Assembly (NCBI RefSeq): GCF_014650075.1 | Contig: NZ_BMUG01000006.1 | Coordinates: 62,001 to 126,000 of the forward strand | Length of the DNA stretch: 64,000 nucleotides | Reading direction: 5' to 3' | From: Streptomyces microflavus | GTDB taxonomy: Bacteria; Actinomycetota; Actinomycetes; Streptomycetales; Streptomycetaceae | Position numbers and translations under genes: made by a program | In this document: piece after piece, positions 8,526-17,626 of the stretch | How positions within the stretch are numbered: the stretch's first letter is position 1 | Layout of the letters: the number at the start of each line of letters is the position of its first letter | The notes under the pieces: generated by a model | What the model was told of the DNA's origin: nothing | Seen by the model: only the letters and a program-made list of their open reading frames with translations | Database searches by the model: none

Positions 8526-8869
8526 GCGTTCTCGAACACGTCGACCGTATTCTGCTGACCGCCGCCATCGTCCTGGTCCTGGTGGCGGGGCTCCTGCTGC
8601 TGGTCCGGATCTGGCTCGGCCCCTCCATGCTGGACCGGGCGATCTCGCTCGACGTGATCGCCGCCCTGATCATCGCCGGTCTCGGCGCCAAGTCGGCCTT
8701 CGCGCGGGACCCGTTCTACTTCCCGATCATGCTGGTGCTGGCGTTCCTCGGCTTCACCGGCTCGGTGGGCATCGCCCGCTTCATCGCCGTACGCGACCGG
8801 CCCGCCGTCACGGTCCCGACCCACTCCCCAGGTCCGGACGCCGGCCGGACCGAGGAGGGCACGCAGTGA
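8522..8869 (+). CDS. mrpF: Mrp antiporter subunit F
   Basis: A 115-residue MnhF-type protein with three membrane helices and the family motif GPSMLDRAISLDVI. A short hydrophilic tail of about 25 residues follows. The start overlaps mrpE and the stop overlaps mrpG, each by four bases. It is a small structural subunit of the Mrp complex. Confidence 0.94.
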   Translation: MSVLEHVDRILLTAAIVLVLVAGLLLLVRIWLGPSMLDRAISLDVIAALIIAGLGAKSAFARDPFYFPIMLVLAFLGFTGSVGIARFIAVRDRPAVTVPTHSPGPDAGRTEEGTQ

Positions 8870-9237
8870 ACGTCTGGCTCCAGATCCTCGACACCGCCGG
8901 GGCCCTGCTCGTCCTCCTCGGCGCCGCGATCTGCCTGCTCGGAGTGATCGGCATGCTCCGGCTGCCCGACGTCCTCTCCCGCAGCCACGCCGCGACCAAG
9001 CCCCAGACCCTCGGCATCCTCCTGGTCCTGGCAGGGGTCGCACTCCGGCTGCGCAGCGGCATGGACCTCGCCACGCTCTCGCTCATCGGCTTCTTCCAGA
9101 TGCTCACCGGCCCGGTCGCCTCGCACCTGGTCGCCCGCTCGGCGTACCGCACCGGACAGGTCCAGCACGAGGAGCTGCTCTTCGACGAACTGGACGAGCA
9201 GCTCACCGACGGGAAGCAGCCCCCCGGCCCGGCATGA
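8866..9237 (+). CDS. mrpG: Mrp antiporter subunit G
   Basis: A 123-residue MnhG-family protein from GTG 8866. It has three membrane helices and the family signature GVIGMLRLPDVLSRSHAATK, followed by TLGILLVLAG. The C-terminal 25 residues are acidic and hydrophilic. It closes the six-gene mrp operon; a short inverted repeat (ACGGAA/TTCCGT, 9239-9254) lies just after the stop. Confidence 0.94.
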   Translation: MNVWLQILDTAGALLVLLGAAICLLGVIGMLRLPDVLSRSHAATKPQTLGILLVLAGVALRLRSGMDLATLSLIGFFQMLTGPVASHLVARSAYRTGQVQHEELLFDELDEQLTDGKQPPGPA

Positions 9238-9325
9238 TCACGGAACTGTTCCGTCCCCGCCAATCACGCCACGGCCCCGCTGCCCGCATGCCATGATGCG
9301 GGCAATGCCGGACGCTGGGGGGCGT

Positions 9326-10054
9326 ATGGGAAGCACGGGCACAGTGCTGCGCGAACTGCGCGGCGCACAGAAGAGCGCCAAGGGCGTCTCGCTCTACTCG
9401 CGGTACGTGAACCGCCCGGCCGGGCGGGTGCTCGCGGCGGGCGCGTACCGGGCCGGGCTGACACCCAATCAAGTCACACTGGTCAGCGCGGTTTTCACCT
9501 ACGCAGCACTTGCGGCAGTGGCACTCGTGCAGCCGTCCTGGACGCTGGGGCTCGTGGTCTACGCGGCGCTGGCAGTCGGCTTCGCCTTCGACTCCGCCGA
9601 CGGCCAGCTCGCCCGGCTCACCGGCCGGGGCGGGCCCGACGGGGAGTGGCTGGACCACGTCGTGGACTGCGGCAAACTGCTGCTCGTCCACGCCGCCGTA
9701 CTGATCTCCTTCTACCGCTTCGGCGAACTGCCCTCGGACGCATGGCTGTTGCTGCCGCTGGGCTTCCAGCTGGCCGCCGTGGTGACCTTCTGCGCGGGGC
9801 TGCTGCGCGAACAGCTCGGAAAGGCGGCGGCTGCCGGCGCACCGGCGGGCTCCACGGCCGCTCCCGTATCAAGGGCGCGGGCAGTCGCCCTGCTGCCCGC
9901 CGACTACGGGGTGTTCTGCCTGGTCTTCCTGCTGCTCGGCGCACCCGGGGCCTTCCGGGCCGGGTACGCCGCGCTCGCGGTGGTCCACACGCTCTTCCTG
10001 GCGGCGTTCCTCACCAAGTGGTTCAGGGAGCTGAGAGCGCTCCGTCCCGGCTGA
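9326..10054 (+). CDS. CDP-alcohol phosphatidyltransferase family protein
   Basis: A 242-residue membrane enzyme carrying the complete family motif D-x2-D-G-x2-A-R-x8-G-x3-D-x3-D (DSADGQLARLTGRGGPDGEW, then LDHVVD). It transfers a phospho-alcohol between a CDP-activated donor and an acceptor in the membrane. ATG 9326 follows a GGGGGG tract, but ATGs at 9293 and 9305 are possible alternatives. The convergent neighbour encodes a cytidylyltransferase, so the pair could make and use a CDP-linked donor (for example CDP-glycerol-like) for the surface polymer locus. The last 32 bases overlap that gene's 3' end. The substrate is not determinable here. Confidence 0.85.
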   Translation: MGSTGTVLRELRGAQKSAKGVSLYSRYVNRPAGRVLAAGAYRAGLTPNQVTLVSAVFTYAALAAVALVQPSWTLGLVVYAALAVGFAFDSADGQLARLTGRGGPDGEWLDHVVDCGKLLLVHAAVLISFYRFGELPSDAWLLLPLGFQLAAVVTFCAGLLREQLGKAAAAGAPAGSTAAPVSRARAVALLPADYGVFCLVFLLLGAPGAFRAGYAALAVVHTLFLAAFLTKWFRELRALRPG

Positions 10055-10472
10055 CCAGGACGTCCAGCGCCCGGCGCAGCTGGGTGCTGGACGTGTGCAC
10101 GGTGTACGGGAAGTAGACGACCTCCACGCCGACCTCGGCGAAGTCGCGCTCCAGCTTCTTCCCCTTCTCCGTGCCCCGCCAGTCGTCGCCCTTGAAGATC
10201 ACGTCGAACCGGACCTGCTGCCAGGTCTCGACCTTGTCCGGCACGGTCTCCACGAACGCGGCGTCGACGAACCGCACACTGCGGACGATCTCCAGCCGCT
10301 CGCGCAGCGGGATCACGGGCGTGTGGCCCTTGGCGAGCGCGGCCATCTCGTCCGAGACGACCCCCGCGACCAGGTAGTCGCACTGACTGCGGGCATGCCG
10401 CAGGATGTTGAGGTGGCCCACGTGGAACAGGTCGTACACCCCGGGCGCGTACCCCACCCTGTGCTGCACCAT
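10023..10472 (-). CDS. Glycerol-3-phosphate cytidylyltransferase-like nucleotidyltransferase
   Basis: A 149-residue protein of the cytidylyltransferase superfamily. It has GVYDLFHVGHLNIL near the N terminus (the HxGH nucleotide-binding motif), RSVRFVD in the middle and the C-terminal VHTSSTQLRR, equivalent to the ISSTK-type motif. Such enzymes make CDP-glycerol or related CDP-alcohols from CTP. The ATG at 10472 has a GGGGGGAGAG purine tract upstream. It is transcribed against the CDP-alcohol phosphotransferase gene with a 32-base tail-to-tail overlap. It probably supplies an activated alcohol to the envelope-polymer genes. Confidence 0.85.
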   Translation of the reverse strand: MVQHRVGYAPGVYDLFHVGHLNILRHARSQCDYLVAGVVSDEMAALAKGHTPVIPLRERLEIVRSVRFVDAAFVETVPDKVETWQQVRFDVIFKGDDWRGTEKGKKLERDFAEVGVEVVYFPYTVHTSSTQLRRALDVLVSRDGALSAP

Positions 10473-10622
10473 CCGTATCTCTCCCCCCACGGTCAACGTG
10501 ATCCGGTGATGTTCCAACGACCTTACTGTGAAGAACACTTGTGCAAGCCGTGAACGGATAAGCTCGACAGGGGCTGTTCCCGCAGGGGGCAGCGGCTGTC
10601 GTGGGGGGAAGGCGATCGTCCG
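10473..10622. promoter_or_regulatory. Divergent promoter region of the exopolysaccharide locus
   Basis: This 150-base gap separates the divergent starts of the cytidylyltransferase and the first plus-strand glycosyltransferase. It must hold promoters in both directions. An AT-richer stretch lies at 10508-10562. No operator was recognised. Confidence 0.45.
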
Positions 10623-11885
10623 ATGTCCGATGCCGAACGGCACAGGCCGTTTCTGAACCGCCGCCTTCTGGTGGTCTCGACGAACTACGCACCGGAGGTC
10701 ACGGGCATCGGCCCGTACGCCACTCAACTCGCCGAGCACTGGGCCGCGTCCGGCGCCCGGGTGCGTGCGCTCACCGGTATGCCGCACTACCCGTCCTGGC
10801 AGCTGGACGAGGCGTACCGGAGCGTGTGGCGGACGGTGGAGATACGCGGCGGCGTCGGCGTGCACCGGCGCAGACACTATGTGCCGCCCCGTCAGACCGC
10901 CCTGCGCAGAGCCGCGTTCGAGGCCTCCGTGCTCGCCACCGGGCTGATCGCGCCGCCGCCGGGCAGACCCGACGCCGTGATCGCGCAGATGCCCAGCCTC
11001 GCCGGCGGTGTCATCGGCGCCCGCCTGGCCCGCCGCCACCGCGTCCCGTACCTCCCCGTCGTCCAGGACCTGATGGGCGCGGCCGCCGCCCAGAGCGGCA
11101 TACGGGGCGGCGGCCGGGCGGCCACCGTCGCCGCGGCGGCCGAGCGGTACGCCCTGAGCGGCGCGGCCCTCGTCGGGGTCATCCACGAGAGCTTCGTCCC
11201 CGGCGTCACCGCCCTCGGCGTCGACCCCGGCCGCATCCGGATCGTCCCCAACTGGACCCATGTGCAGGCCCCCACCGCCGACCGGGCCGCCACCCGGGCC
11301 CGGCTCGGCTGGGGCCCCTCGACACCCGTCCTGCTGCACTCCGGCAACATGGGCCTCAAGCAGGGCCTCGAAGTCCTGATCGACACCGCCCGCCTCGCCG
11401 CGGACGTCCGGATCGTCCTGATGGGCGACGGCAACCAGCGCGACGCCCTGCGCGCCCGCGCCGAGGGGCTGCCCAACGTGGACTTCCTGGAGCCCGCGGG
11501 GGCCGGGGAGTTCACCGACGTCCTCGCCGCCGCCGACGTCCTCGCGGTGACCCAGCGGGCCTCCGTCCTCGACATGAGCGTCCCCTCCAAGCTCACCTCG
11601 TACTTCGTCTCCGGCCGCCCGGTCATCGCCTCCGTCGCCGACGAGGGCGGCACCGCCGACGAGGTGCGCCGCTCCGGGGCCGGGGTGCTCGTCGCCCCCG
11701 AGGACCCGGCCGCCCTGCTGGCGGCGTTGCGGAAGCTGGCCGCCGACCCGGCCGCGGCCGACGCCCTCGGGGCGGAGGGGCCGCAGTATGTCGCACGCCA
11801 CCTGAGCCGGGAGGCGGGCCTCGCCCGCTTCGACGCCCTGCTCGCCGAGGCCCTGCAGGACGGACAAGGGAGCCCGAGCCGATGA
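10623..11885 (+). CDS. Glycosyltransferase family 4 (WcaI-like)
   Basis: A 420-residue GT-B retaining glycosyltransferase. The N-terminal domain starts with LLVVSTNYAPEVTGIGPYAT, typical of colanic-acid WcaI-like enzymes. The C-terminal nucleotide-sugar domain has VLLHSGNMGLKQGLEVLI and SVLDMSVPSKLTSYFVSGRPV. It would transfer a sugar from an NDP donor to a lipid-linked oligosaccharide at the cytoplasmic face. The stop overlaps the next gene by four bases, starting a three-gene unit (transferase, Wzz-like, flippase). Confidence 0.9.
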   Translation: MSDAERHRPFLNRRLLVVSTNYAPEVTGIGPYATQLAEHWAASGARVRALTGMPHYPSWQLDEAYRSVWRTVEIRGGVGVHRRRHYVPPRQTALRRAAFEASVLATGLIAPPPGRPDAVIAQMPSLAGGVIGARLARRHRVPYLPVVQDLMGAAAAQSGIRGGGRAATVAAAAERYALSGAALVGVIHESFVPGVTALGVDPGRIRIVPNWTHVQAPTADRAATRARLGWGPSTPVLLHSGNMGLKQGLEVLIDTARLAADVRIVLMGDGNQRDALRARAEGLPNVDFLEPAGAGEFTDVLAAADVLAVTQRASVLDMSVPSKLTSYFVSGRPVIASVADEGGTADEVRRSGAGVLVAPEDPAALLAALRKLAADPAAADALGAEGPQYVARHLSREAGLARFDALLAEALQDGQGSPSR

Positions 11886-13570
11886 CACCTGTGAACCGTG
11901 TCCTGGACGACCAGGACGAACCGGCGCTGCTGCGCGACCAGTTCCGCCAGCTCCTGCGCTACCGGGCGCTGCTGGCGGTCGGTGTCGTGATCGGGCTGCT
12001 CGGCGGCGGCTACCTCGCCCTCAGCGGCGAGGACACCTACACCGCCACCGGCGAGGTGCTCGTCCGCTCCGCCATCTCCGACCCCTTCGCGAGCGGCGCC
12101 ACCGCCGACAAGGGCATCAACATCGGCTCCGAGCGGCAGACCGCCGTCAGCGACACCGTCGGCACCCTCGCCGCGGGCACCCTGCTCAAGAAGGGCGACG
12201 ACGTGACCGCCCGGGAGCTGCTCGCCGGGCTCCAGGTCACCAACCCGCCCAACACCCTCACCCTCCGCTTCGCCTACACCGGCGCCACCCCCGAGCAGTC
12301 CCGGGCCCGCGCCGAAGCCCTGGCAGGCGCCTATCTGGCCCACCGCAAGGCGCGCACCGAGGAATCCATCAAGAACATGTCCGACGGCTACCGGGCCCAG
12401 CTCGACCCGCTGGAGGAGAAGCGCGACCTGCTGGAGAAGCAGACCGGCTCGGGCGCGGCCGACGACGTCACCAGCGCCCGGGCCAACATCATCGTCTCCA
12501 TCTCCGAGCTCAGCCGGAAGATCTCCGAGCTCAAGGCCCTGGACACCACCCCCGGCTACCTCAACAAGAAGCCCGTCGCCCCCACCGCGCCCACCGGCCC
12601 CGGCCTGCCGCTGCTGCTCGGCCTCGGCGGTGTCGTCGGCCTCGCCCTCGGGCTGCTGCTCTCCTGGGTCCGGCTCGTCTTCGACCCCGCCGTACGCTCC
12701 GGCCGCGAGCTGGTCCGCTCGCTCGGCGCCCCGCTGCTCGGCACCCTGCCCCGCGAACGCACCGCCACCGGGTCGGTGCTCGCCATCGGCCGCAGCGGCT
12801 CCCGGCTCGCCGAGGAGTACCGGGCCGTCGCCTTCCGGCTCGCCTACGACCCCTCGTTCGCCGAGAGCCGCCGACTGCTGGTCACCGCCCCGCGCGGCGA
12901 CAACGAGGAGGCCGCGGCAGCCGCCGCCAACCTGGCCGCCGCCTTCGCCGAGATGGGCCGGGACGTCCTGCTCGTCGAGGCCGATCTGCGTACGCCCTCC
13001 CTCGCCCGCGCCCTGGGCCCCGCCGCGCACGAGGTCCGCCCGCCGCGCTGGGCCGCCGAGGAGGGCGACGGCAGCTGGCCCACCGGCGGCCGCTCCAACG
13101 TGGACGTCCCCGGCTCCGGGGCCTTCGCCCTGATCCCCGGCACCACCGTCGACAACGTCCCGCGCGCCCTCACCTCCACCCCTGTCGGCCGCATCGTCGC
13201 CGAGGCCGACCGGCCCGGCAGCGTCGTCATCGTCCTCGCCCCGCCCGTCCTCTCCTACGCGGACGCGGTCGCCCTGGTGGACCGGGTGGAGGGCGTCATG
13301 ATCGTCTGCGACCCGCGCGCGGTGCACCGCAGCGACCTGGAGCGCATCCGCGAGATCATCGGCGCCTCCGGCGGCTCCGTCCTCGGCGCCCTGCTCCACC
13401 CGGGCCGGCGGCGGCTGACCCGGTCGGAGCGCCGGCCGAAGTCCGGCCGGCGCCGCAACGGCGGCGGCGGGCCCACCCCGACCGCCGAGCCGGACGCACC
13501 CGAGATCACCGGCGATCCCACCGAGACCCTCGGCCTGCGCTCCTTAACGCTTCCGGCGGCGCGGCGGTGA
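11882..13570 (+). CDS. Wzz-like polysaccharide chain-length protein with degenerate kinase domain
   Basis: A 562-residue protein built like fused polysaccharide copolymerase/BY-kinases. It has an N-terminal membrane helix (LLAVGVVIGLLGGGYLAL), an extracytoplasmic region with coiled-coil potential, and a second helix near residues 240-265. The cytoplasmic domain shows RLLVTAPRGDNEE and DVLLVEADLRTPSLARAL. The Walker A loop reads APRGDNEEA, without the Gly-Lys-Ser/Thr expected in an active kinase, and there is no tyrosine-rich tail, so it is probably a non-catalytic chain-length regulator. A TTA leucine codon at 13544 lies eight codons before the stop. The GTGA overlap couples it to the flippase. 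Confidence 0.85.
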   Translation: MTPVNRVLDDQDEPALLRDQFRQLLRYRALLAVGVVIGLLGGGYLALSGEDTYTATGEVLVRSAISDPFASGATADKGINIGSERQTAVSDTVGTLAAGTLLKKGDDVTARELLAGLQVTNPPNTLTLRFAYTGATPEQSRARAEALAGAYLAHRKARTEESIKNMSDGYRAQLDPLEEKRDLLEKQTGSGAADDVTSARANIIVSISELSRKISELKALDTTPGYLNKKPVAPTAPTGPGLPLLLGLGGVVGLALGLLLSWVRLVFDPAVRSGRELVRSLGAPLLGTLPRERTATGSVLAIGRSGSRLAEEYRAVAFRLAYDPSFAESRRLLVTAPRGDNEEAAAAAANLAAAFAEMGRDVLLVEADLRTPSLARALGPAAHEVRPPRWAAEEGDGSWPTGGRSNVDVPGSGAFALIPGTTVDNVPRALTSTPVGRIVAEADRPGSVVIVLAPPVLSYADAVALVDRVEGVMIVCDPRAVHRSDLERIREIIGASGGSVLGALLHPGRRRLTRSERRPKSGRRRNGGGGPTPTAEPDAPEITGDPTETLGLRSLTLPAARR

Positions 13571-14811
13571 GAGCCCGTACGGCCGTCCTCTGCTCGGTCG
13601 CGGACCAGGGCGTGGCGGCGCTCACCAACATCCTCGTGCTGGTGGCCGCCGCCCGGCTCTCCACCGTCGCCGACTTCGCCCGCTTCTCCGCGGTCTACCT
13701 GGTCTTCACGGTGCTGCTCGGCGTCTCGGGCGCGTACACCGGGCAGCCGCTGGTCCTCAGGCGCGGGGGAGGGGAGGAGACCCGGAGCGCCTGCCGTTCC
13801 GCCGTCGTCTTCACCGTCCTCGCCGCCGCCGCGCTCGGCGCGCTCCTGGCCGCCGTCTGCTTCCTCGTCCCCGGGGACACCGCGTGGGCCCTCCTGACGC
13901 TGGGCCTGGTCCTGCCGGTCGTGCTGGGCCAGGACGCCGTCCGGTACGCCTTCTCCACCCTCCAGCAGCCCCATCTCGCCCTGCTCTCCGACCTGTTGCG
14001 CCTGGCCTGCGTCCTCGGGGCGCTCGGGGCCCAGGTGTACGGGGCGTCCCCGGCCCTCCTGATCACCGTCTGGGGCCTCTCCGCCCTGCCCGCGCTCCTG
14101 CTCTCCGCCGCCCTGCTCCACCGCTCCACCGCCGGGGCCCCGCTGGTGCTGCGGCCGATGCTCCGGCGCGGCCACCTCGGGCAGCGGTTCACCGTCGAGT
14201 TCGGGGTGGGCAACGCGACCAGCCAGCTCTCCGTCCTCGGACTCGGCGCCGTCGGCAACCCGCTGCTCGTCGGCGCCCTGCGCGGGGCGACCACCCTGTT
14301 CGGGCCGCTCAACGTGCTGTTCACCTCCGCCACCTCCTTCGGCCCCCCGCTGCTCGGCCGCATCACCGAGGAGCGCCGACGCGTCCGGGCCACCGCCGCC
14401 CTCGCCGCCGCCCTCGCCGCCACCGCCGGACTCTGGGCCACCGTCCTGGCCCTGCTCCCCGACAGCGCGGGGCGCCAACTCCTCGGCGACACCTGGTCCG
14501 TGGCCGCCGCCCTGCTGCCCGCGACCGGCAGCCAGTACGCGGCGATGGCCGTCGGCACCTGCGGAATGCTCGCCCTGCGGATGCTCGACCCGCGCACCAC
14601 GCTCGCCGTCCAGGTGGTCTTCTCGCTCACCGCCGTGGCGTTCCTCGCGGGCGGTTACGTTATCGGGGGCGTCCTCGGCGCCGCCTGGGGGCTCTTCCTC
14701 GGCTCGCTCTGCAAGGCCGCCGCCACCTGGATCCGGGTCGCCCGGATCCGGCGCCGGAAGGCGGCCCCCGACGAGGCCGTCACCGCCGGCGTCCTGCCCT
14801 CTGCTCCCTGA
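13567..14811 (+). CDS. Polysaccharide flippase (Wzx-like membrane protein)
   Basis: A 414-residue, almost wholly hydrophobic protein with about 12 predicted membrane helices. It belongs by organisation to the polysaccharide transporter/MATE-like group and would flip lipid-linked repeat units across the membrane. GTG 13567 overlaps the Wzz-like gene stop. It converges with the polymerase gene, and the two reading frames overlap by 32 bases at their 3' ends. The class call rests on topology and context more than on a diagnostic motif. Confidence 0.78.
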   Translation: MRARTAVLCSVADQGVAALTNILVLVAAARLSTVADFARFSAVYLVFTVLLGVSGAYTGQPLVLRRGGGEETRSACRSAVVFTVLAAAALGALLAAVCFLVPGDTAWALLTLGLVLPVVLGQDAVRYAFSTLQQPHLALLSDLLRLACVLGALGAQVYGASPALLITVWGLSALPALLLSAALLHRSTAGAPLVLRPMLRRGHLGQRFTVEFGVGNATSQLSVLGLGAVGNPLLVGALRGATTLFGPLNVLFTSATSFGPPLLGRITEERRRVRATAALAAALAATAGLWATVLALLPDSAGRQLLGDTWSVAAALLPATGSQYAAMAVGTCGMLALRMLDPRTTLAVQVVFSLTAVAFLAGGYVIGGVLGAAWGLFLGSLCKAAATWIRVARIRRRKAAPDEAVTAGVLPSAP

Positions 14812-16345
14812 ACGTGCTGATCAGCAGCAGACAGAGCGCGGCGATGGCCAGCTTCCCCGCCGCCTGGAGCAGCGGGCCGCGCAGCAGGATGAAGGTGTAC
14901 CCGGCGATCAGCGGCGCGGCGATGGCCAGCACACTCCCGGGGCCGGGCCCCGCACGGGTGACGGCCCGCGCGTACCGGCGGTCGGTACGGGCCGCCGCGT
15001 ACCCGATCAGCGCCATCCCGCCGGCCATCCCGGTCGCGCCGAAGTCGACCCAGAACTCGGTCCACAGCGGGGCCGAGAGGTTGGTCATCCGCAGCCCCAT
15101 CCACTGCCCGACCCGGACCCCGGTGTCCTCCGGCTTCCCGCTCCACACCGCGCGCGGCACGAAGAACAGTGCGGAGCCCGTCAGCTGGCGGCCGTAGGTG
15201 TGGCCCCGGGTGTCGACCCACGAGATGGTGTTGGCGAACATCACCATCTGGTCGTAGTCCTTGGTCACCAGCGGCTCGAAGACCGAGGCCGACTGCGCGG
15301 GCCGCTGCCCCTCGTCGTCGTACCGGAACTTGTCCGCGTACGGGAACACCACCAGCGCCCCCACCACTCCCGTCGCCAGCACCGTGCGGTAGACCGCCGC
15401 ACTGCTCGGCATCGCGGTGAACACGAACGCCATCAGCACCGTCAGGAACCAGTAACGGGCGTTGGAGATCGGGTTGTTCACCACCAGGTTCAGCGCCCCC
15501 AGCGCCACCCAGACCAGCACCGTCGACGGGGTGCGGCGGGCCCGGTAGGAGGTCGCCAGGCGGCGGGTGTAGAGGAGCAGCGCCAGCAGCGCCGGGACCT
15601 GGCCGAAGCCCTTGATGAAGGCCGAGCCCACATTGGACCCCTCCGTGACCACCCCGCTCGCCGCGACGGTCTCGGTGATCTCCTGGCGGCTGGAGAAGAA
15701 GACCGCCGGCCCGCCGAGCTTCAGCACGTAGAACGCGCTCGCCGCGAACGCCAGCACCACCAGCAGCCGCAGCCGCACCGGGTGGGCCACGGCCGGCCCG
15801 CCGCCCGCGCTCCGCGCGGAGGGCGTACGGCGCCGCAGCGGGCGCCGTGAGGCCAGCAGCGCCCCCAGATCGTAGGCGGCACACCCCAGCAGGACCATCG
15901 CGACGGCCGTGATCAGATCCTGCCGCGGCCCCACCATCGGTGTCGGCGTCTGCCCGATCACCACCTGGGCGAAGGGGGCCACGCCCATGGCGATGTACAC
16001 GAACATCCAGAAGACGCCCTGGAGCAGCCGCCGCCGGGTGGAGAGGATCATCGTCGCCAGCCGGGCCCCCGCATAGCAGGTCAGGACCAGCTGGAGCCAG
16101 TACGCGGTGTCCCGGACGCCGTTGCCGGGCTGTGCGGCGATCACCGCGGGCAGGAAGCAGACCAGACCCAGGATGAGCGGCACCGACACCGCCCGAGACA
16201 GCATCGCCCAGGCGATCGGCCGCTCGGGGGGTTCGAAGGGCCCGCCGCGGGCCCTGGACCGCTCCGGACGCGCGGCCGCGTCGACTGCCGGTCCCCCGGC
16301 CATCTCCTCGGCCGGTCCGTGCGCCGACGTGTGCACCGACGTCAT
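14780..16345 (-). CDS. O-antigen/exopolysaccharide polymerase (Wzy-like)
   Basis: A 521-residue multi-spanning membrane protein with roughly 12 helices and a long extracytoplasmic loop containing ISWVDTRGHTYGRQLTGSAL and PRAVWSGKPEDTGVRVG. That layout is typical of Wzy-type polymerases that join lipid-linked repeats in the periplasmic-equivalent space. The ATG at 16345 follows a GGGGGGC tract; the longer open frame to 16375 lacks a site. It is transcribed opposite to the flippase, with a 32-base overlap. The annotation rests mainly on topology, a few motifs and locus context. Confidence 0.8.
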   Translation of the reverse strand: MTSVHTSAHGPAEEMAGGPAVDAAARPERSRARGGPFEPPERPIAWAMLSRAVSVPLILGLVCFLPAVIAAQPGNGVRDTAYWLQLVLTCYAGARLATMILSTRRRLLQGVFWMFVYIAMGVAPFAQVVIGQTPTPMVGPRQDLITAVAMVLLGCAAYDLGALLASRRPLRRRTPSARSAGGGPAVAHPVRLRLLVVLAFAASAFYVLKLGGPAVFFSSRQEITETVAASGVVTEGSNVGSAFIKGFGQVPALLALLLYTRRLATSYRARRTPSTVLVWVALGALNLVVNNPISNARYWFLTVLMAFVFTAMPSSAAVYRTVLATGVVGALVVFPYADKFRYDDEGQRPAQSASVFEPLVTKDYDQMVMFANTISWVDTRGHTYGRQLTGSALFFVPRAVWSGKPEDTGVRVGQWMGLRMTNLSAPLWTEFWVDFGATGMAGGMALIGYAAARTDRRYARAVTRAGPGPGSVLAIAAPLIAGYTFILLRGPLLQAAGKLAIAALCLLLISTFREQRAGRRR

Positions 16346-16450
16346 GCGCCCCCCGTTCAGTGAACCGCTGAACACTCTAACGAATCAACCCACTTGAGGG
16401 GATCCAATGACTACCCTGTGAACAACTTGCCGCAGTCGAGGGGAACTCTG

Positions 16451-17614
16451 GTGAAAATCCTGCACGTCGTCACGCTCCATACCCCGGACCACGCCTTCGG
16501 CGGTCCGACCCGGGTGGCGCTCAACCTGTCCAAGGTCCAGCGGGCCGCCGGGGACGACGCCCGCATCATGGCCCTCGGAGACGGTTTCCCCGACGGCGAA
16601 CTGCCCAGCCATGTCGAGGGAGTTCCGGTCCACCTCTTCCAGGCCCGGCACCTGCTCCCGATGTTCGAGGTCAGCGGTATCACCTCCGCCGCGCTGCTGA
16701 ACACCGCACGCCGCATGATGCGCGGCGCCGACCTCGTACACGTCCATCTGATGCGGGACCTGGTGACCCTGCCCGCCGCGCTGCTCGCACTGGCGACCCG
16801 GACGCCGCTGGTCGTCCAGACCCACGGCATGATCGACCCGACCGAGAAAAAGGTCGCCCAGCTCACCGACCTGCTCGGGGTGCGCAAGGTGCTGCGCAGC
16901 GCGGACGCCGTCCTGCACCTCACCGAGATGGAGCGGCTCGATGTGAACGCCGTCGCCGCCCCCGTCCCGCTCACCCGCACCGTACGGCTGGTCAACGGCG
17001 TCCGCCCGCAGGAGCGCAAGCCCGCCCGCGACCCCGGCCGGCCGCCCACCGTGCTCTACCTCGCCCGGATCCAGAAGCGCAAGCGGCCCGAGGACTTCGT
17101 CTCCGCGATGCCGCACGTCCTCGCCCGCCACCCGGACGCCCGCTTCGTCCTGGCCGGACCGGACACCGGCTCGCTGCCCGGCACCCTCGCCCTCGCCCGG
17201 AAGCTGGGCGTCACGGACTCCCTGGACCATGTGGGCCCGCTGGAGCACGACGAGGTCCTCGCCGCGGGACGCGAGGCCGATGTGTACGTGCTGCCCGCGA
17301 TCGAGGAGCCGTTCCCGGTCTCGGTCCTGGAGGCGATGTCGGTCGGCACCCCCGTCGTCATCACCCGCACCTGCGGGCAGGCCCCCGATGTGGCGGAGGC
17401 CGGGGCGGGCCGGGTCATCGACAGCCGGGTCGGCGAGGACGCGGCCAACGCCCGCAAGGTCGCCGACGCGATCCTGGAGCTGCTGGAGCCGGAGGCCGCC
17501 GAGCAGGCGGGCAAGGCCGCCTGGGACCTGGTCAACGACCAGTTCACCATCGAGGTCGTCACCGCCACCCTCCGGCGGACCTACGAGGACGTGGTCCGCC
17601 GGAGGCGAGGGTGA
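16451..17614 (+). CDS. Glycosyltransferase family 4
   Basis: A 387-residue GT-B glycosyltransferase. The N-terminal signature is HAFGGPTRVALNLSKVQ. The C-terminal half has VLYLARIQKRKRPEDFV and the E-x7-E donor motif in EEPFPVSVLEAMSVGTPVV. GTG 16451 is preferred because GAGGGGAA lies just upstream; an earlier TTG in frame has no site. The stop is 12 bases from the convergent GT2 gene. It is likely one of the assembling transferases of the polymer repeat unit. Confidence 0.9.
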   Translation: MKILHVVTLHTPDHAFGGPTRVALNLSKVQRAAGDDARIMALGDGFPDGELPSHVEGVPVHLFQARHLLPMFEVSGITSAALLNTARRMMRGADLVHVHLMRDLVTLPAALLALATRTPLVVQTHGMIDPTEKKVAQLTDLLGVRKVLRSADAVLHLTEMERLDVNAVAAPVPLTRTVRLVNGVRPQERKPARDPGRPPTVLYLARIQKRKRPEDFVSAMPHVLARHPDARFVLAGPDTGSLPGTLALARKLGVTDSLDHVGPLEHDEVLAAGREADVYVLPAIEEPFPVSVLEAMSVGTPVVITRTCGQAPDVAEAGAGRVIDSRVGEDAANARKVADAILELLEPEAAEQAGKAAWDLVNDQFTIEVVTATLRRTYEDVVRRRRG

Positions 17615-17626
17615 GCGGCGCGCGGT

